From Bradyrhizobium paxllaeri (GTDB lineage: Bacteria > Pseudomonadota > Alphaproteobacteria > Rhizobiales > Xanthobacteraceae), in NCBI RefSeq assembly GCF_001693515.2, contig NZ_CP042968.1, forward strand, positions 558,001 to 622,000: DNA of 64,000 nt. The letters run 5' to 3'. The position numbers were made by a program, and so were the translations under genes. The notes beneath the pieces are model-generated. The model was not told the DNA's origin. It searched no databases and was given only the letters and a program-made list of their open reading frames with translations. Below, in pieces: positions 45,491-54,550 of the stretch. Within the stretch, counting starts at the first letter, position 1, and each line of letters starts with the position of its first letter.

Positions 45491-46192
45491 TTAGGTGCTC
45501 AACTTCTCCAAAAACCCCGTCAGATCATCCGTGACATGATCGACATAGGCCGCATCCCGGCCTTCCAGCTCCCAATCCTCGCGCACCACTTCCTTGGCGC
45601 CGTCGGGCACCACCAGAACCGTGGTCATGCCGAGCTGGTGCGGCACCACGAGGTTGCGGGCGAGGTCCTCGAACATCGCCGATTTCGAGGGATCGACGCC
45701 GTGGACGCGCAGGAAACGGTCATAGGTCTGTGGCGCCGGCTTCGGTTCCAGTTCGGCGGCGATGATGTCGAACACCGCCTCGAAATGTTGGGTTATGCCG
45801 AGCCGCTCCAGCACCGCGCCGGCATGGTCGGTCGAGCCGTTGGTCAGGATCAGCTTGCGGCCGGGAAGTTTTGCGATCGCAGCCCCCATCGCCGGGTTCG
45901 GCTCCAGCGGCGAGTGATCGATCTTGTGCACATAGGCGAGGTAATCGTCGGCGTGCACGCCGTGCTCGGTCATCATGCCGCGCATGCTGGTGCCGTAGCG
46001 GCGGTAATAGTCCTTCTGGATCACCCGGGCTTCTTCCGCCGAGATTTTCAGGAACGCGCTGATGAACTCGCCGATGCGGGCGTCAACCTGCTGCCACAGA
46101 TTGACGTGATGCGGGTACAGCGTGTTGTCGAGATCGAACACCCAGGTGTCGATATGCGTGAAGGGGCGGGGAGTCATTCCGATCGTTGCCAT
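45491..46192 (-). CDS. HAD-family pyrimidine 5'-nucleotidase
   Basis: 233 residues. Motif I WVFDLDNTLYPHHVNLW has both catalytic [13 protein letters not shown] the LYP form typical of the SDT1/YjjG-like pyrimidine 5'-nucleotidases. The cap contains YYRRYGTSMRGMMTEHGV. Motif II is LILTNGSTDHAGAVL, and motif III/IV is SAMFEDLARNLVVPHQLGMTTVLV. It dephosphorylates UMP/CMP or related phosphates. It is a single gene between two copies of one repeat. Confidence 0.9.
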   Translation of the reverse strand: MATIGMTPRPFTHIDTWVFDLDNTLYPHHVNLWQQVDARIGEFISAFLKISAEEARVIQKDYYRRYGTSMRGMMTEHGVHADDYLAYVHKIDHSPLEPNPAMGAAIAKLPGRKLILTNGSTDHAGAVLERLGITQHFEAVFDIIAAELEPKPAPQTYDRFLRVHGVDPSKSAMFEDLARNLVVPHQLGMTTVLVVPDGAKEVVREDWELEGRDAAYVDHVTDDLTGFLEKLST

Positions 46193-46205
46193 TGCTCTCT
46201 CAACC

Positions 46206-46344
46206 CGTCGTCCCCGCGAACGCGGGGACCCATACGCCGCGGCTGCAATTGATGAGCGCGGTGTGCGTTATCTTTGCGCGTGGCTGGTCTGGGGACAATA
46301 ATTCAATCCTGTGGTTATGGGTCCCTGCGTTCGCAGGGACGACA
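46206..46344. repeat. CGTCGTCCCCGCGAACGCGGGGACCCATA repeat, copy 2
   Basis: The left half is identical in its first 29 bases to the copy at 45364. The right half is TATGGGTCCCTGCGTTCGCAGGGACGAC. The middle differs. Together the copies bracket the nucleotidase gene. Confidence 0.82.
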
Positions 46345-46360
46345 ATGGAGCGAGGGCCAC

Positions 46361-47443
46361 TCACGGCATCGCAAATCGCAGCGTCTTGCCGCCGCTGGAC
46401 ATATCGACCGGCGTAAAGCCGATCGGCGCCAGCCCGCGCGTGCCGCAATCGCCCTGTTCTGAAATCTCGAACTTGCTGTCGCGCGTGCAGAGCTCCTTCG
46501 AGCCGCCCCAATTCAGCGGCCTGTCGCGGTACTTGATGGCGCGGTTCTCGCCGTCGACGGCTTCGGCAAAACTATAGACCTGTTTCGGTTGGCCGGTCAC
46601 ATCGGGATGCAGGCATTTGCCGGGATCGATGCGGTACCAGCCGCGGCTGGTCACGGCCTTGCCGTCATCGGTGGCGACCGCGGCCATGATCTTGTGCGGC
46701 GTGTCGTTGCACCAGGTCAGCCCGGTGGCGGAGGGCTTTTGCACCGCGTCGATCATGGTGGTGAAGAAATTTTGCGACTGCACGGTCTCGGCGGCAAGCC
46801 CGCGGCTCTTCAGGAACGCCGCGAGCGCGGCTTGCGTCTTCGGCCCGTCGACGCCGTCGATCGGGGCGGCGTCATAGCCGGCGATGACCAGTAGCCGCTG
46901 GATGCCGGCCAGCCGCGCCTGCTCATCGTCGTACTCAGAATCCTCGGCGAGATAGGCGACGAGGTTGCCGTCGTCGGTCCGCGTCGGCGTGATCTGGGTG
47001 AATGGCGCGGGTGTCTGGTTGCTGCGGCACTGCCGGGCGGCGGCGATGACGAAATTGTCCGGCGCGATGCACAGCGTGTCGCTGCCGTTCTGCGGGATCG
47101 GCGAGGCGCCGTAGACGCCGAGCGCGCGCGCATTCAGCAGGATGCGGTCGGCGGTCAGCGCACCCTGCAGCACCACGCGGCAGGCGGCCGGATCGATCCG
47201 GAACCAGCCGCGTGTCGCGGTCGCCGATTTCTCGTCGATGCCGATCGCGGCCTCGACGACATAGCTCATGCGGTTGCAGAGCTTCAAATCGGCAAAGGCG
47301 GGCAGCGAGGAAACGAACAGCGAGATCGCCGCCGCGGGCAGCGACATCAGGAAACGCGTCAATGTTGAGCGAGGTCGCAGCCCGATTTTCCCCTCGTCAT
47401 GCCCGGCCATGACGGCCCTGGTTCGCGTCGCCGCTGTGCTCAT
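46361..47443 (-). CDS. Tandem DUF1036 protein with a peptidoglycan-binding-like middle
   Basis: Up to 360 residues. A first DUF1036 domain (about 52-150, LKLCNRMSYVVEAAIGI) and a second (about 245-355, LTWCNDTPHKIMAAVA) flank a peptidoglycan-binding-like segment (RLLVIAGYDAAPIDGVDGPK). A hydrophobic stretch (MSLPAAAISLFVSSLPAFA) acts as a signal peptide. The ATG at 47443 overlaps the argB stop (TAATG), favouring coupled translation. The intervening MAGHDEG reads a repeat fragment, so a start at 47347, right at the signal peptide, is the alternative. Cysteines suggest a periplasmic protein of unknown role. Confidence 0.78.
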   Translation of the reverse strand: MSTAATRTRAVMAGHDEGKIGLRPRSTLTRFLMSLPAAAISLFVSSLPAFADLKLCNRMSYVVEAAIGIDEKSATATRGWFRIDPAACRVVLQGALTADRILLNARALGVYGASPIPQNGSDTLCIAPDNFVIAAARQCRSNQTPAPFTQITPTRTDDGNLVAYLAEDSEYDDEQARLAGIQRLLVIAGYDAAPIDGVDGPKTQAALAAFLKSRGLAAETVQSQNFFTTMIDAVQKPSATGLTWCNDTPHKIMAAVATDDGKAVTSRGWYRIDPGKCLHPDVTGQPKQVYSFAEAVDGENRAIKYRDRPLNWGGSKELCTRDSKFEISEQGDCGTRGLAPIGFTPVDMSSGGKTLRFAMP

Positions 47444-48333
47444 TACTTGTGGATCAGCGTGCCGGTGCCCTGATTGGTGAACAACTCCAGCAGCACCGCG
47501 TGCTGCATCTTGCCGTCGATGATGACGACGCCCTGCACGCCCTGTTCGAGCGCATAAATGCAGGTTTCGACCTTCGGAATCATGCCGCCGGAAATCGTGC
47601 CGTCGGCGATCAGCTTTCGCGCGTCCTTCACCGAGAGTTCCGGAATAAGCTTCTTCGACTTGTCGAGCACGCCGGGAACGTCGGTCAGCAGCAGCAGCCG
47701 CTTGGCCTTGAGCGCGCCGGCCACCGCGCCGGCAAAGGTGTCGGCGTTGACGTTGAGCGTGTGGCCGTCATGCGAGGTCGCCAGCGGCGCCAGCACCGGG
47801 ATCAACTCATAGCCGATCAACTGGTTCAACAGCGTGAGATCGACCTTGTCGGGGTCGCCGACGAAGCCGAGATCGATCGCCTTTTCGATGTTCGAATCCG
47901 GATCGACCATGGTTCGCGACGTCTTTGACGCCTTCACCATGTTGCCGTCCTTGCCGGAGAGGCCGACGGCCTTGCCGCCGGCCTCGTTGATGTAGCCGAC
48001 GAGCTGCTTGTTGACCGAGCCGGCCAGCACCATCTCGACGATCTCGATCGTCGCCGCATCGGTGATGCGAAGCCCGGCGGCGAATTCCGACTGGATGCCG
48101 AGCCGTTTCAGCATGGTCGCGATCTGCGGCCCGCCGCCATGGACCACCACCGGATTGATCGCGGTCTGCTCCAGCAGCACGATGTCGCGCGCAAACGCCT
48201 TGGCGGTTTCTTCCGCGCCCATGGCATGGCCGCCATATTTGATGACGATGGTTTCCTCGTCGTACTGCTGCATATGCGGCAGCGCTTCCGACAGGATGCG
48301 GGCCTGATCGAGCGGGCTGATATTCTGCGTCAT
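47443..48333 (-). CDS. argB: N-acetylglutamate kinase
   Basis: 296 residues from [14 protein letters not shown]; codons upstream read through a repeat. It phosphorylates N-acetylglutamate in arginine synthesis. The nucleotide site is [10 protein letters not shown] and the substrate site [29 protein letters not shown] and the C-terminal [15 protein letters not shown] complete the family. An N-terminal helix of about 25 residues, as in arginine-inhibited forms, is present. Its stop overlaps the start of the DUF1036 gene. Confidence 0.96.
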   Translation of the reverse strand: MTQNISPLDQARILSEALPHMQQYDEETIVIKYGGHAMGAEETAKAFARDIVLLEQTAINPVVVHGGGPQIATMLKRLGIQSEFAAGLRITDAATIEIVEMVLAGSVNKQLVGYINEAGGKAVGLSGKDGNMVKASKTSRTMVDPDSNIEKAIDLGFVGDPDKVDLTLLNQLIGYELIPVLAPLATSHDGHTLNVNADTFAGAVAGALKAKRLLLLTDVPGVLDKSKKLIPELSVKDARKLIADGTISGGMIPKVETCIYALEQGVQGVVIIDGKMQHAVLLELFTNQGTGTLIHK

Positions 48334-48403
48334 GAAGCGGGTCTCGCCATTGCCGATGTCGGGCCGGGTTCTATCTGATTGGCGGGCAGGGCGCAAAGTG
48401 CTC

Positions 48404-48610
48404 TCTCTTCCCCTCTCCTCTTGTGGGAGAGGGTGGATCGAATGGGCGAAGCTCATTCGAGACGGGTGAGGGGTTCTCTCCGCATACACAGATCCCCGTG
48501 GAGACAACCCCTCATCCGGCGCCGTAGCCGATGCGAAGCATCGGCGTTCTAAGAGACGGCGGCCATGGGCCGCCTATGCCACCTTCTCCCACAAGGGGAG
48601 AAGGAAGAGG
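48404..48610. repeat. CCCTCTCC...GGAGAGGG composite intergenic repeat
   Basis: Contains TCCCCTCTCCTCTTGTGGGA, GGTGAGGGGTTCTCTCC facing its inverse near CGTGGAGACAACCCCTCATC, a GCCGATGCGAAGCATCGGC hairpin, and a closing CTTCTCCCACAAGGGGAGAA. It is a relative of the 25714 element and occupies the whole DUF423-argB gap apart from the argB leader. Confidence 0.72.
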
Positions 48611-48612
48611 AC

Positions 48613-48984
48613 TCAACCCCGCTTCGGCCAGGCCGCCGCGACCGCCAGCGCCAGCCAGCTCGCGATCAGCAGCGTCCCGCCGGTCGGCGCGGCCATTGGA
48701 AACAGCCCGTGCCCGGCATAGTGCCGCAGCGTCAGGTCGCCGGCGAACAGGCCGGCCGCGAGCACGAAGCCGCAAGCCGCGGTGATACCGATTTTCGCGT
48801 GCACGATCCCGCGCTCGGCCAGCGCGACGGCACCTAATACGGCGCACGCATGAAACAGCAGCACCGATGAGGCCACCGTCAGCCGCGAGGCGTCGGCCCC
48901 ATGCGCGGCCGCGGCCGCCAGCATGACGCCGTCGGCGCCCATGATCCCGGCGAGAACGATCAGGATGCGGTATGCGCGGGTCAT
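48613..48984 (-). CDS. DUF423 membrane protein
   Basis: 123 residues with four membrane segments (RILIVLAGIMGADGVMLAAAAAHG begins it, with the family's conserved AAAAAHG). The later GLFAGDLTLRHYAGHGLFPMAAPTGG block is the DUF423/YgdD signature. Function is unknown. The ATG overlaps the engB stop (TGATG), so it is translated after engB. Confidence 0.9.
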   Translation of the reverse strand: MTRAYRILIVLAGIMGADGVMLAAAAAHGADASRLTVASSVLLFHACAVLGAVALAERGIVHAKIGITAACGFVLAAGLFAGDLTLRHYAGHGLFPMAAPTGGTLLIASWLALAVAAAWPKRG

Positions 48985-49634
48985 CAGGCGCGCTCGCGCA
49001 ACAGGCGCACCATCGCGGCGCGCAATTCCGGCATGCCAGCGCCCGAGCGCGAGGATGTCACCAGAATTTCCGGAAACGCGGCAGGATGCTTGGCGAGCGC
49101 GGCCGTGGTCTCGCTGATGGATTTTTCCAGCTCGGCCCGCTTCACCTGATCCGCCTTGGTCAGTACCACCTGATAGCTGACGGCGGACTTATCCAGCGTC
49201 TTCAGCACGTCCTGGTCGACATCCTTGATGCCGTGGCGCGCGTCGATCAGCACATAGACTCGCGCCAGCGTGGCGCGCCCCAGCAGGAATTGGTGGATCA
49301 GCCTGGTCCAGGAGGCGACCTGGGTCTTCGGCGCCGAGGCGTAGCCGTAGCCGGGCATGTCGACCAGCCGCAGGCCAGCCTTGTCCGGGCCGTCGAAGAA
49401 GATCAGCTCCTGGGTGCGGCCCGGCGTATGCGAGGTGCGCGCCAGCGCGTTGCGACCGGTCAGCGCGTTGATCAGGCTGGATTTGCCGACATTGGAGCGG
49501 CCGGCGAACGCCACTTCCATGCCCGCCATCGGCGGCAGCGTCTCGATCGAGGGCGAGGCCCAGACGAACTTCCAGTCGCCGGCGAAGAGCTTTCGCCCTT
49601 CTTCAATCAGCTCCGCATCAGGCTCGGCGGTCAT
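48984..49634 (-). CDS. engB: Ribosome biogenesis GTPase EngB/YsxC
   Basis: 216 residues. G1 is FAGRSNVGKSSLINALTGR, with G2 in ARTSHTPGRTQ, G3 VDMPGYGYASAP, G4 LTKADQVKR and G5 VTSSRSGAG. It assists late assembly of the large ribosomal subunit. The preceding yidC and following argB match alphaproteobacterial order. The gap to yidC holds a dispersed repeat. Confidence 0.96.
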   Translation of the reverse strand: MTAEPDAELIEEGRKLFAGDWKFVWASPSIETLPPMAGMEVAFAGRSNVGKSSLINALTGRNALARTSHTPGRTQELIFFDGPDKAGLRLVDMPGYGYASAPKTQVASWTRLIHQFLLGRATLARVYVLIDARHGIKDVDQDVLKTLDKSAVSYQVVLTKADQVKRAELEKSISETTAALAKHPAAFPEILVTSSRSGAGMPELRAAMVRLLRERA

Positions 49635-49687
49635 GCGAAGGTTCTCGATTCACGCCGTCATTGCGAGGGAAGCGGCAATTCTTTCTC

Positions 49688-49790
49688 CGTCATTCCGGGA
49701 TGGTGCGTAGCACCAGACCCGGAATCTCGAGATTCTCAGGTGCGCAATTGCGCACCATAGTTCGATGCTTCGCATCGCCCCGGAATGACG
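49688..49790. repeat. CGTCATTCCGGGATGG palindromic repeat, copy 2
   Basis: Shares the core AATCTCGAGATTCTCAGG and TGCGCAATTGCGCA with the copy at 13671. It ends CCCCGGAATGACG, four bases before the yidC stop. Confidence 0.85.
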
Positions 49791-49793
49791 ATG

Positions 49794-51659
49794 TCACGTC
49801 TTCTCGACGGCCTTCTTGGCGAAGGTCGCCTTCATGTTGTCGAACAGCTCCACCTTCACGCCGTTCTTCCGCATGATGTAGCTCTGCTGAATCACCGAGA
49901 GCAGGTTGTTCCAGGCCCAGTAGATCACGAGACCCGCCGGGAAGCCCGCCAGCATGAAGGTGAAGATCAGCGGCATCCAGTCGAAGATCATCTTCTGGGT
50001 TGGATCCGGGGGCGTCGGATTGAGCTTCATCTGGATCCACATCGTGATGCCCATGATGATCGGCCAGACGCCGAGCATCAGATAGGCGCCGACATGCGGA
50101 CCGAACACCGCGAGCGGATCGAACGGGATTAATCCGAACAGATTGAAGATCGTGGTCGGGTCGGGCGCCGAGAGGTCCTTGATCCAGCCATAGAACGGCG
50201 CGTGGCGCATTTCGATGGTGACGAACAGCACCTTGTAGAGCGAGAAGAACACCGGGATCTGCAGCGCAATGGGAAGGCAGCCCGCGATCGGGTTGATCTT
50301 CTCCTTGCGGTAGATTTCCATCATCTCCTGCTGCTGCTTCTGCCGGTCGTCGGGATAGCGTTCCTTCAGTGCCTGCAGTTGCGGCTGCACCGACTTCATC
50401 TTCGCCATCGAGGCATAGGATTTGTTGGCGAGCGGGAAGAACAGGATCTTGATCAGCAGCGTGACCAGCAGAATGGAGACGCCGAAATTGCCGAACAGGT
50501 GGAAGAAATAGTCGAGCACCAGGAACATCGGCTTGGTGATGAAGTAGAACCAGCCCCAGTCGATCAGCAGATCGAAATGGTTCAGCCCGAGCTGCTTGTT
50601 GTAGCCGCCATGGCCGGCCAGCGGGAAGTTGATGCCGACCACGCCGGCTTCCTTGGCCCCCGCAAACAGCCGCGCATTGGCGCTGCCGGTGCCGCCGATC
50701 GCAATCGTCTGCGGGTCCTGCAGGTAATCGGTCTGATAGCGAACCTTGGGGCCCGGTTCTTCGGCGAGGAAGCGTGCCTTGAGGCGCGCCGAGGTGTCGG
50801 GCAACAGCGCGGCCGCCCAATATTTGTCGGTGATGCCGAGCCAGCCGTTCGTCACGTTGAACTCGAAGCCGCGCCCGCCATTGCCCAGAACGGGCGCCTC
50901 GGCGACCGCCTTGTAGCCGTGTTCCTGCAGGCCCTTTTCGCCGAGATAGCCGATCAGGCCTTCATGCAGGATGTAGTAGCCCGAGACCTCGGGCGTGCCG
51001 TGGCGGGAGATCAGCGCGTACGGGTAGAGCGTGACCGGCGCATTGCCGACGTTGGTGACGTCGTCCTTGATGGTGAAGAGATAGCGGTCGTCGATCGTAA
51101 TGGTGCGGCGGAAGGTGAGGCCTTCGCCATTGTCCCATTTCAGCGTCACGGGCTTGTCCGCCGTCAGGCTGCCGGAGCCCTCCTGCTGCCATTCCGTATC
51201 GCGGCCCGGAAGCCGCGCGGTCGAGCCCGAGGCCGCGACCCAGCCGAACTCGGCATAATAGGGATGCGCCGTGCCCGAAGGCGAGAACAGCACGATCGCT
51301 GGCGATTTCGGATCGACGGTGTCGCGGAACTTCTCCAGCGAGAGGTCGTCGATGCGTCCGCCCTTCAGTGCGATGCTGCCTGACAGCCGCGGCGTTTCGA
51401 TCTTGATGCGGGCCGATGCGGCAATCGCGGCGGCGCGGCTGACGACAGGCTGACTGGCGGGCGTGCTGACTGACGGCGTCGCGCCCGGCTGCGGGGTCGT
51501 GCCGGGGGCCGTCTGCGGCGCGGATTTTGCGAGCTCGGCCTGGGTCTGGCTTTGCGCACGCTGCCGCTCCATCTGCGGCGCGTTGTAGAAATACTGCCAC
51601 GCGATCAGCACGAGGCCGGACAGAATGACGGCGAGGATGGTGTTGCGATTATCGGTCAT
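49794..51659 (-). CDS. yidC: Membrane protein insertase YidC
   Basis: 621 residues, the long Gram-negative form. An N-terminal signal-anchor (NTILAVILSGLVLIAWQYFYN) precedes a Pro/Ala/Thr linker and a periplasmic beta-sandwich domain (about 70-350). The five-helix insertase core follows, with FFHLFGNFGVSILLVTLLIK, the conserved cytoplasmic MKSVQPQLQALKERY hairpin and EKINPIAGCLPIALQIPVFF. It inserts inner-membrane proteins alone or with Sec. It follows rnpA after a 19-bp gap. Confidence 0.97.
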   Translation of the reverse strand: MTDNRNTILAVILSGLVLIAWQYFYNAPQMERQRAQSQTQAELAKSAPQTAPGTTPQPGATPSVSTPASQPVVSRAAAIAASARIKIETPRLSGSIALKGGRIDDLSLEKFRDTVDPKSPAIVLFSPSGTAHPYYAEFGWVAASGSTARLPGRDTEWQQEGSGSLTADKPVTLKWDNGEGLTFRRTITIDDRYLFTIKDDVTNVGNAPVTLYPYALISRHGTPEVSGYYILHEGLIGYLGEKGLQEHGYKAVAEAPVLGNGGRGFEFNVTNGWLGITDKYWAAALLPDTSARLKARFLAEEPGPKVRYQTDYLQDPQTIAIGGTGSANARLFAGAKEAGVVGINFPLAGHGGYNKQLGLNHFDLLIDWGWFYFITKPMFLVLDYFFHLFGNFGVSILLVTLLIKILFFPLANKSYASMAKMKSVQPQLQALKERYPDDRQKQQQEMMEIYRKEKINPIAGCLPIALQIPVFFSLYKVLFVTIEMRHAPFYGWIKDLSAPDPTTIFNLFGLIPFDPLAVFGPHVGAYLMLGVWPIIMGITMWIQMKLNPTPPDPTQKMIFDWMPLIFTFMLAGFPAGLVIYWAWNNLLSVIQQSYIMRKNGVKVELFDNMKATFAKKAVEKT

Positions 51660-51678
51660 CGGTTTGGGGTCTCGCCAT

Positions 51679-52023
51679 TCAATTCGGATGTTTCGGCGCC
51701 TGCCGGTCGAGCCGGTTCAGCGCCGAACGGAGATCGTCGAGCATGGTTGCAAAGTCGCGGGTGAGCGCGGCCCGGCGGCCGACCAGCACATAATCATGGT
51801 GAGGTCGCATGGAAATGACGTCCAGCCGCTTCACCAGTTCGCGAAGCCTGCGTCGGATGCGATTGCGCTCGGTGGCAGTACCGTTCTTCTTGGTAACGGT
51901 GAAACCGATCCGGATCGGGCCGTCATCGGCGCGGGCGCGGCCCTGCACCACGAAGGCAGCGCTATTTGCCCGCGTGCCATTGGCAACGGCGAGAAAGTCC
52001 GCCCGCTGCCTCAGCCGATCCAT
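51679..52023 (-). CDS. rnpA: Ribonuclease P protein component
   Basis: 114 residues, basic. It supports the RNase P RNA in 5' maturation of tRNAs. RLRQRADFLAVANG opens the protein, and the RNA-binding signature NRIRRRLRELVKR lies near residues 55-67 after FTVTKKNGTATE. It is located between rpmH and yidC in the standard order. Confidence 0.95.
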   Translation of the reverse strand: MDRLRQRADFLAVANGTRANSAAFVVQGRARADDGPIRIGFTVTKKNGTATERNRIRRRLRELVKRLDVISMRPHHDYVLVGRRAALTRDFATMLDDLRSALNRLDRQAPKHPN

Positions 52024-52050
52024 GAATGAAATCTCCGGAAAGGATCCGGC

Positions 52051-52185
52051 TCAGGCGCTCAGACGCTTGCGGCCGCGCGCACGGCGAGCGGCGAGGACCT
52101 TGCGGCCGCCGGCGGTGGCGAGACGGGCGCGGAAGCCGTGACGGCGCTTGCGCACCAGTTTGCTGGGTTGATAAGTCCGCTTCAC
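52051..52185 (-). CDS. rpmH: 50S ribosomal protein L34
   Basis: 44 residues beginning with a GTG (valine codon read as Met): [20 protein letters not shown], then [19 protein letters not shown]. This is the full L34 sequence pattern. A longer open frame to 52266 has no support. It is the first gene of rpmH-rnpA-yidC-engB and is preceded by a strong promoter. Confidence 0.97.
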   Translation of the reverse strand: MKRTYQPSKLVRKRRHGFRARLATAGGRKVLAARRARGRKRLSA

Positions 52186-52325
52186 GGGTAGTTCTCCGCT
52201 GACCGGGCAATTTGCCTGTTGGATTGAGATCGAGTCCGATGATGCGGGCCGGCCCAAACGGGCCATTTACGGCCCCAAATGAGCCGCCCCCGGGGATGCC
52301 GGGCCATCGCGGACAGTTGGCGCGG

Positions 52326-52354
52326 CTTATAAGGGAGCGACCTGTTTTCGTCAA
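52326..52354 (-). promoter_or_regulatory. Sigma-70 promoter of rpmH
   Basis: On the minus strand TTGACG (52354-52349), exactly 17 bases, then TATAAG (52331-52326). This is a near-consensus housekeeping promoter about 140 bp upstream of the rpmH start codon, suitable for high expression of ribosomal protein and RNase P genes. Confidence 0.72.
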
Positions 52355-52600
52355 TGTCAGGGGTTGCCCCAGCGCCCGTTCTTTGAAACGTCGCAATTGG
52401 GGCGAATATATCTGTTTTCGCGGGGTTTTAGGGGCGAGACGGCGGCCTGCCCGGACCACCGGAACCGCGGGACATTAGCGATCGGTAATTTGACCGACCG
52501 TTGGCCCGCACGCATCCTCGGAATCATGCGGTAACCGACCTATATGGGCCAGGTTGGCCTGTCCGGCGGGCTCAAAACAGAGATATCAAGGCGGATATTC

Positions 52601-54079
52601 GTGTCAGCGACCGACGACCAGCCGACTCTTCAAGCGCCGCGGCCCCAGGTCCCGCGTCGGCTCGGCTTGTCCGGCAAGCTTCTGCTGCTGACGATCCCCC
52701 TCGTGATGATCGCGCTGTTGATGATCTATGTGCCGTCGATCGCGAATTTCTGGACCAACCGGCTGAACGACCGCCTCGCGGCGGCCAACACTGCCGCCCT
52801 GGTGCTGGATGCGGCGCCCTTGGGGATGGTTCCGGATTCGCTGGCGCGGCAAATTCTGTCCAGTGTCGGCGCGCGGGCGGTCGCCATCAAGATGGGGCAG
52901 CAGCGCCGGCTGCTCGCCAGCGCCGACCTGCCGGCGGCGATCGACCGCGACATCGACATGCGGACGCTGACGGTGTGGTCGGCCATCGTCGAGTCCTTTG
53001 AAACCATGCTGGATCGAGGCAACCAGACGATTCGCGTGGTGGGGCCTGCGCCCGGGGCTGCGCAATTCATCGAGGTCGTGGTCGATGAAAAGCCGTTGCG
53101 GCAGGCGATGTACCGGTTTTCCCGCAATCTGCTGGTGGTCGCGCTGGGGATCGCGATACTCGCCGCGGGGCTGGTCTACCTCGCGCTGCATTATTTGTTC
53201 GTGCGGCCGATGCGGCGGCTGACGGCCAATCTCGTCGGCTTCCACGAAAACCCGGAAAGCGCGGCGCGCATCATCGTGCCGAGCCAGCGCGGCGACGAGA
53301 TCGGCATTGCCGAGCGCGAACTGTCCGACATGCAGCGCGACCTCGTCTCGATGTTGTCGCAGAAGAGCCGGCTCGCGGCGCTGGGCCTCGCCGTGTCGAA
53401 GATCAACCACGATCTGCGCAATCTGCTGGCGTCCTCGCAATTGCTCTCAGATCAATTGGCCAGCGTGCCGGACCCGCGGGTGCAGCGCTTTGCGCCAAAA
53501 CTGATGCGCTCGCTGGAGCGCGCCATCGACTTCTGCCAGTCGACCCTTTCCTACGGCCGCGCCCAGGAAGCCGAGCCCGACCGCCGCATGATCCAGGTCG
53601 AGCCCGCGGTATCCGAGGTCCGCGAATCCGCCGGCCTTGCCGCCGACGCCTCGATCACCTGGATCAGCGCGATCGAGCGCGGCCTCTCGATCGATGCCGA
53701 TCCCGATCAGCTGTTCCGCGTGCTGCTCAATCTGGTGCGCAATGCGGTGCAGGCACTGGATAGCCGCCCGAAGGGCGAAGGCTCGCCCTTGCAGATCCGC
53801 ATCACCGGCCGCCGCGAAGGCTCGGTCGCCATCATCGAAGTGTCCGACACCGGCCCCGGCGTGCCGGCCAAGGCGCGCGAGCACCTGTTCGAGGCGTTCC
53901 AGACCTCTGGCCGTCCCGGCGGCAGCGGGCTTGGGCTAGCGATCGCCGCCGAGCTGGTCCGTGCCCATGGCGGCGACATCCACCTGGTCGAAGGCACCAT
54001 CGGCGCCACCTTCCGCGTCTCGATCCCCGATCGCCCGGTGGAACTGCAAAGCGTCCGCAACGAACGGGCGCGGGCGTAA
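52601..54079 (+). CDS. Sensor histidine kinase
   Basis: About 492 residues from a GTG at 52601 preceded by AGGCGG; ATG at 52544 adds 19 residues. Two membrane segments (about 25-47 and 185-205) enclose a periplasmic domain of about 135 residues. A HAMP-like linker follows, then a HisKA segment with SKINHDLRNLLASSQ as the phosphorylation site. The ATPase domain has LLNLVRNAVQAL (N box), DTGPGVP (G1) and GGSGLGLAIA (G2). No response regulator is adjacent, so it is an orphan here and its signal is unknown. Confidence 0.88.
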   Translation: MSATDDQPTLQAPRPQVPRRLGLSGKLLLLTIPLVMIALLMIYVPSIANFWTNRLNDRLAAANTAALVLDAAPLGMVPDSLARQILSSVGARAVAIKMGQQRRLLASADLPAAIDRDIDMRTLTVWSAIVESFETMLDRGNQTIRVVGPAPGAAQFIEVVVDEKPLRQAMYRFSRNLLVVALGIAILAAGLVYLALHYLFVRPMRRLTANLVGFHENPESAARIIVPSQRGDEIGIAERELSDMQRDLVSMLSQKSRLAALGLAVSKINHDLRNLLASSQLLSDQLASVPDPRVQRFAPKLMRSLERAIDFCQSTLSYGRAQEAEPDRRMIQVEPAVSEVRESAGLAADASITWISAIERGLSIDADPDQLFRVLLNLVRNAVQALDSRPKGEGSPLQIRITGRREGSVAIIEVSDTGPGVPAKAREHLFEAFQTSGRPGGSGLGLAIAAELVRAHGGDIHLVEGTIGATFRVSIPDRPVELQSVRNERARA

Positions 54080-54095
54080 GCGATTGGTTTTTCAT

Positions 54096-54140
54096 GCCAT
54101 TCCGGGGCGATGCGCATCATCGAGCCCGGAATCCCGAGAT
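54096..54140. repeat. Short CCATTCCGGGGCGATGCG repeat fragment
   Basis: A shortened, rearranged version of the GTCATTCCGG repeat (GCCATTCCGGGGCGATGCGC, then GAGCCCGGAATCCCGAGAT). It lies at the 3' end of the kinase gene. Confidence 0.6.
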
Positions 54141-54322
54141 GATGTGGGATGCTGATCCCGGCGCCATGGCACCTGAAATCGCTAACCATCATTGGCCACG
54201 CAAAGCCCGTTTCCGGACCTTGCAAAGCGAGGCCGGAGCGGGTAGCTAAGGCGCTCTTTCGCGATCCTCCGAACGATATCGGATGCATCCGGGCCCAAAG
54301 CCCAAATGTGCAAGCGAAAAAC

Positions 54323-54399
54323 GCGCCCGTAGCTCAGCTGGATAGAGCACCAGACTACGAATCTGGGGGTCAGGAGTTCGAATCTCTTCGGGCGCGCCA
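54323..54399 (+). tRNA. tRNA-Arg (anticodon ACG)
   Basis: A 77-nt cloverleaf with CCA encoded. The acceptor stem GCGCCCG pairs with CGGGCGC. The D-arm is AGCTCAGCTGGATAGAGC. The anticodon arm CCAGACTACGAATCTGG carries ACG, with A34 expected to be deaminated to inosine. The T-arm is in AGGAGTTCGAATCTCTT. It stands alone, without an adjacent integrase or duplicated 3' end. Confidence 0.96.
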
Positions 54400-54550
54400 G
54401 TATTCTTCTTAATTGGAGTCTTGTGCCAAGGCTGGCCTTTTGAAATCGGCCTTCGGCTGGCTCTAAAGCTCACCAGCTTGTCGTCACGTGCGCAGGCCAT
54501 TGATTTCTCGCTGAAGACGAATCGATTGGCACTCACCGCGCCCGAATGGG

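Noticed and set aside
13671..49790. Regular repeats considered as CRISPR arrays
   Set aside because: Copies are kilobases apart, palindromic and in different gaps. There are no direct repeats with spacers and no cas genes.
52051..52600. Chromosome origin near rpmH
   Set aside because: rpmH-rnpA is next to oriC/dnaA in many bacteria, but no dnaA, parAB or gidA genes and no cluster of DnaA boxes were seen.
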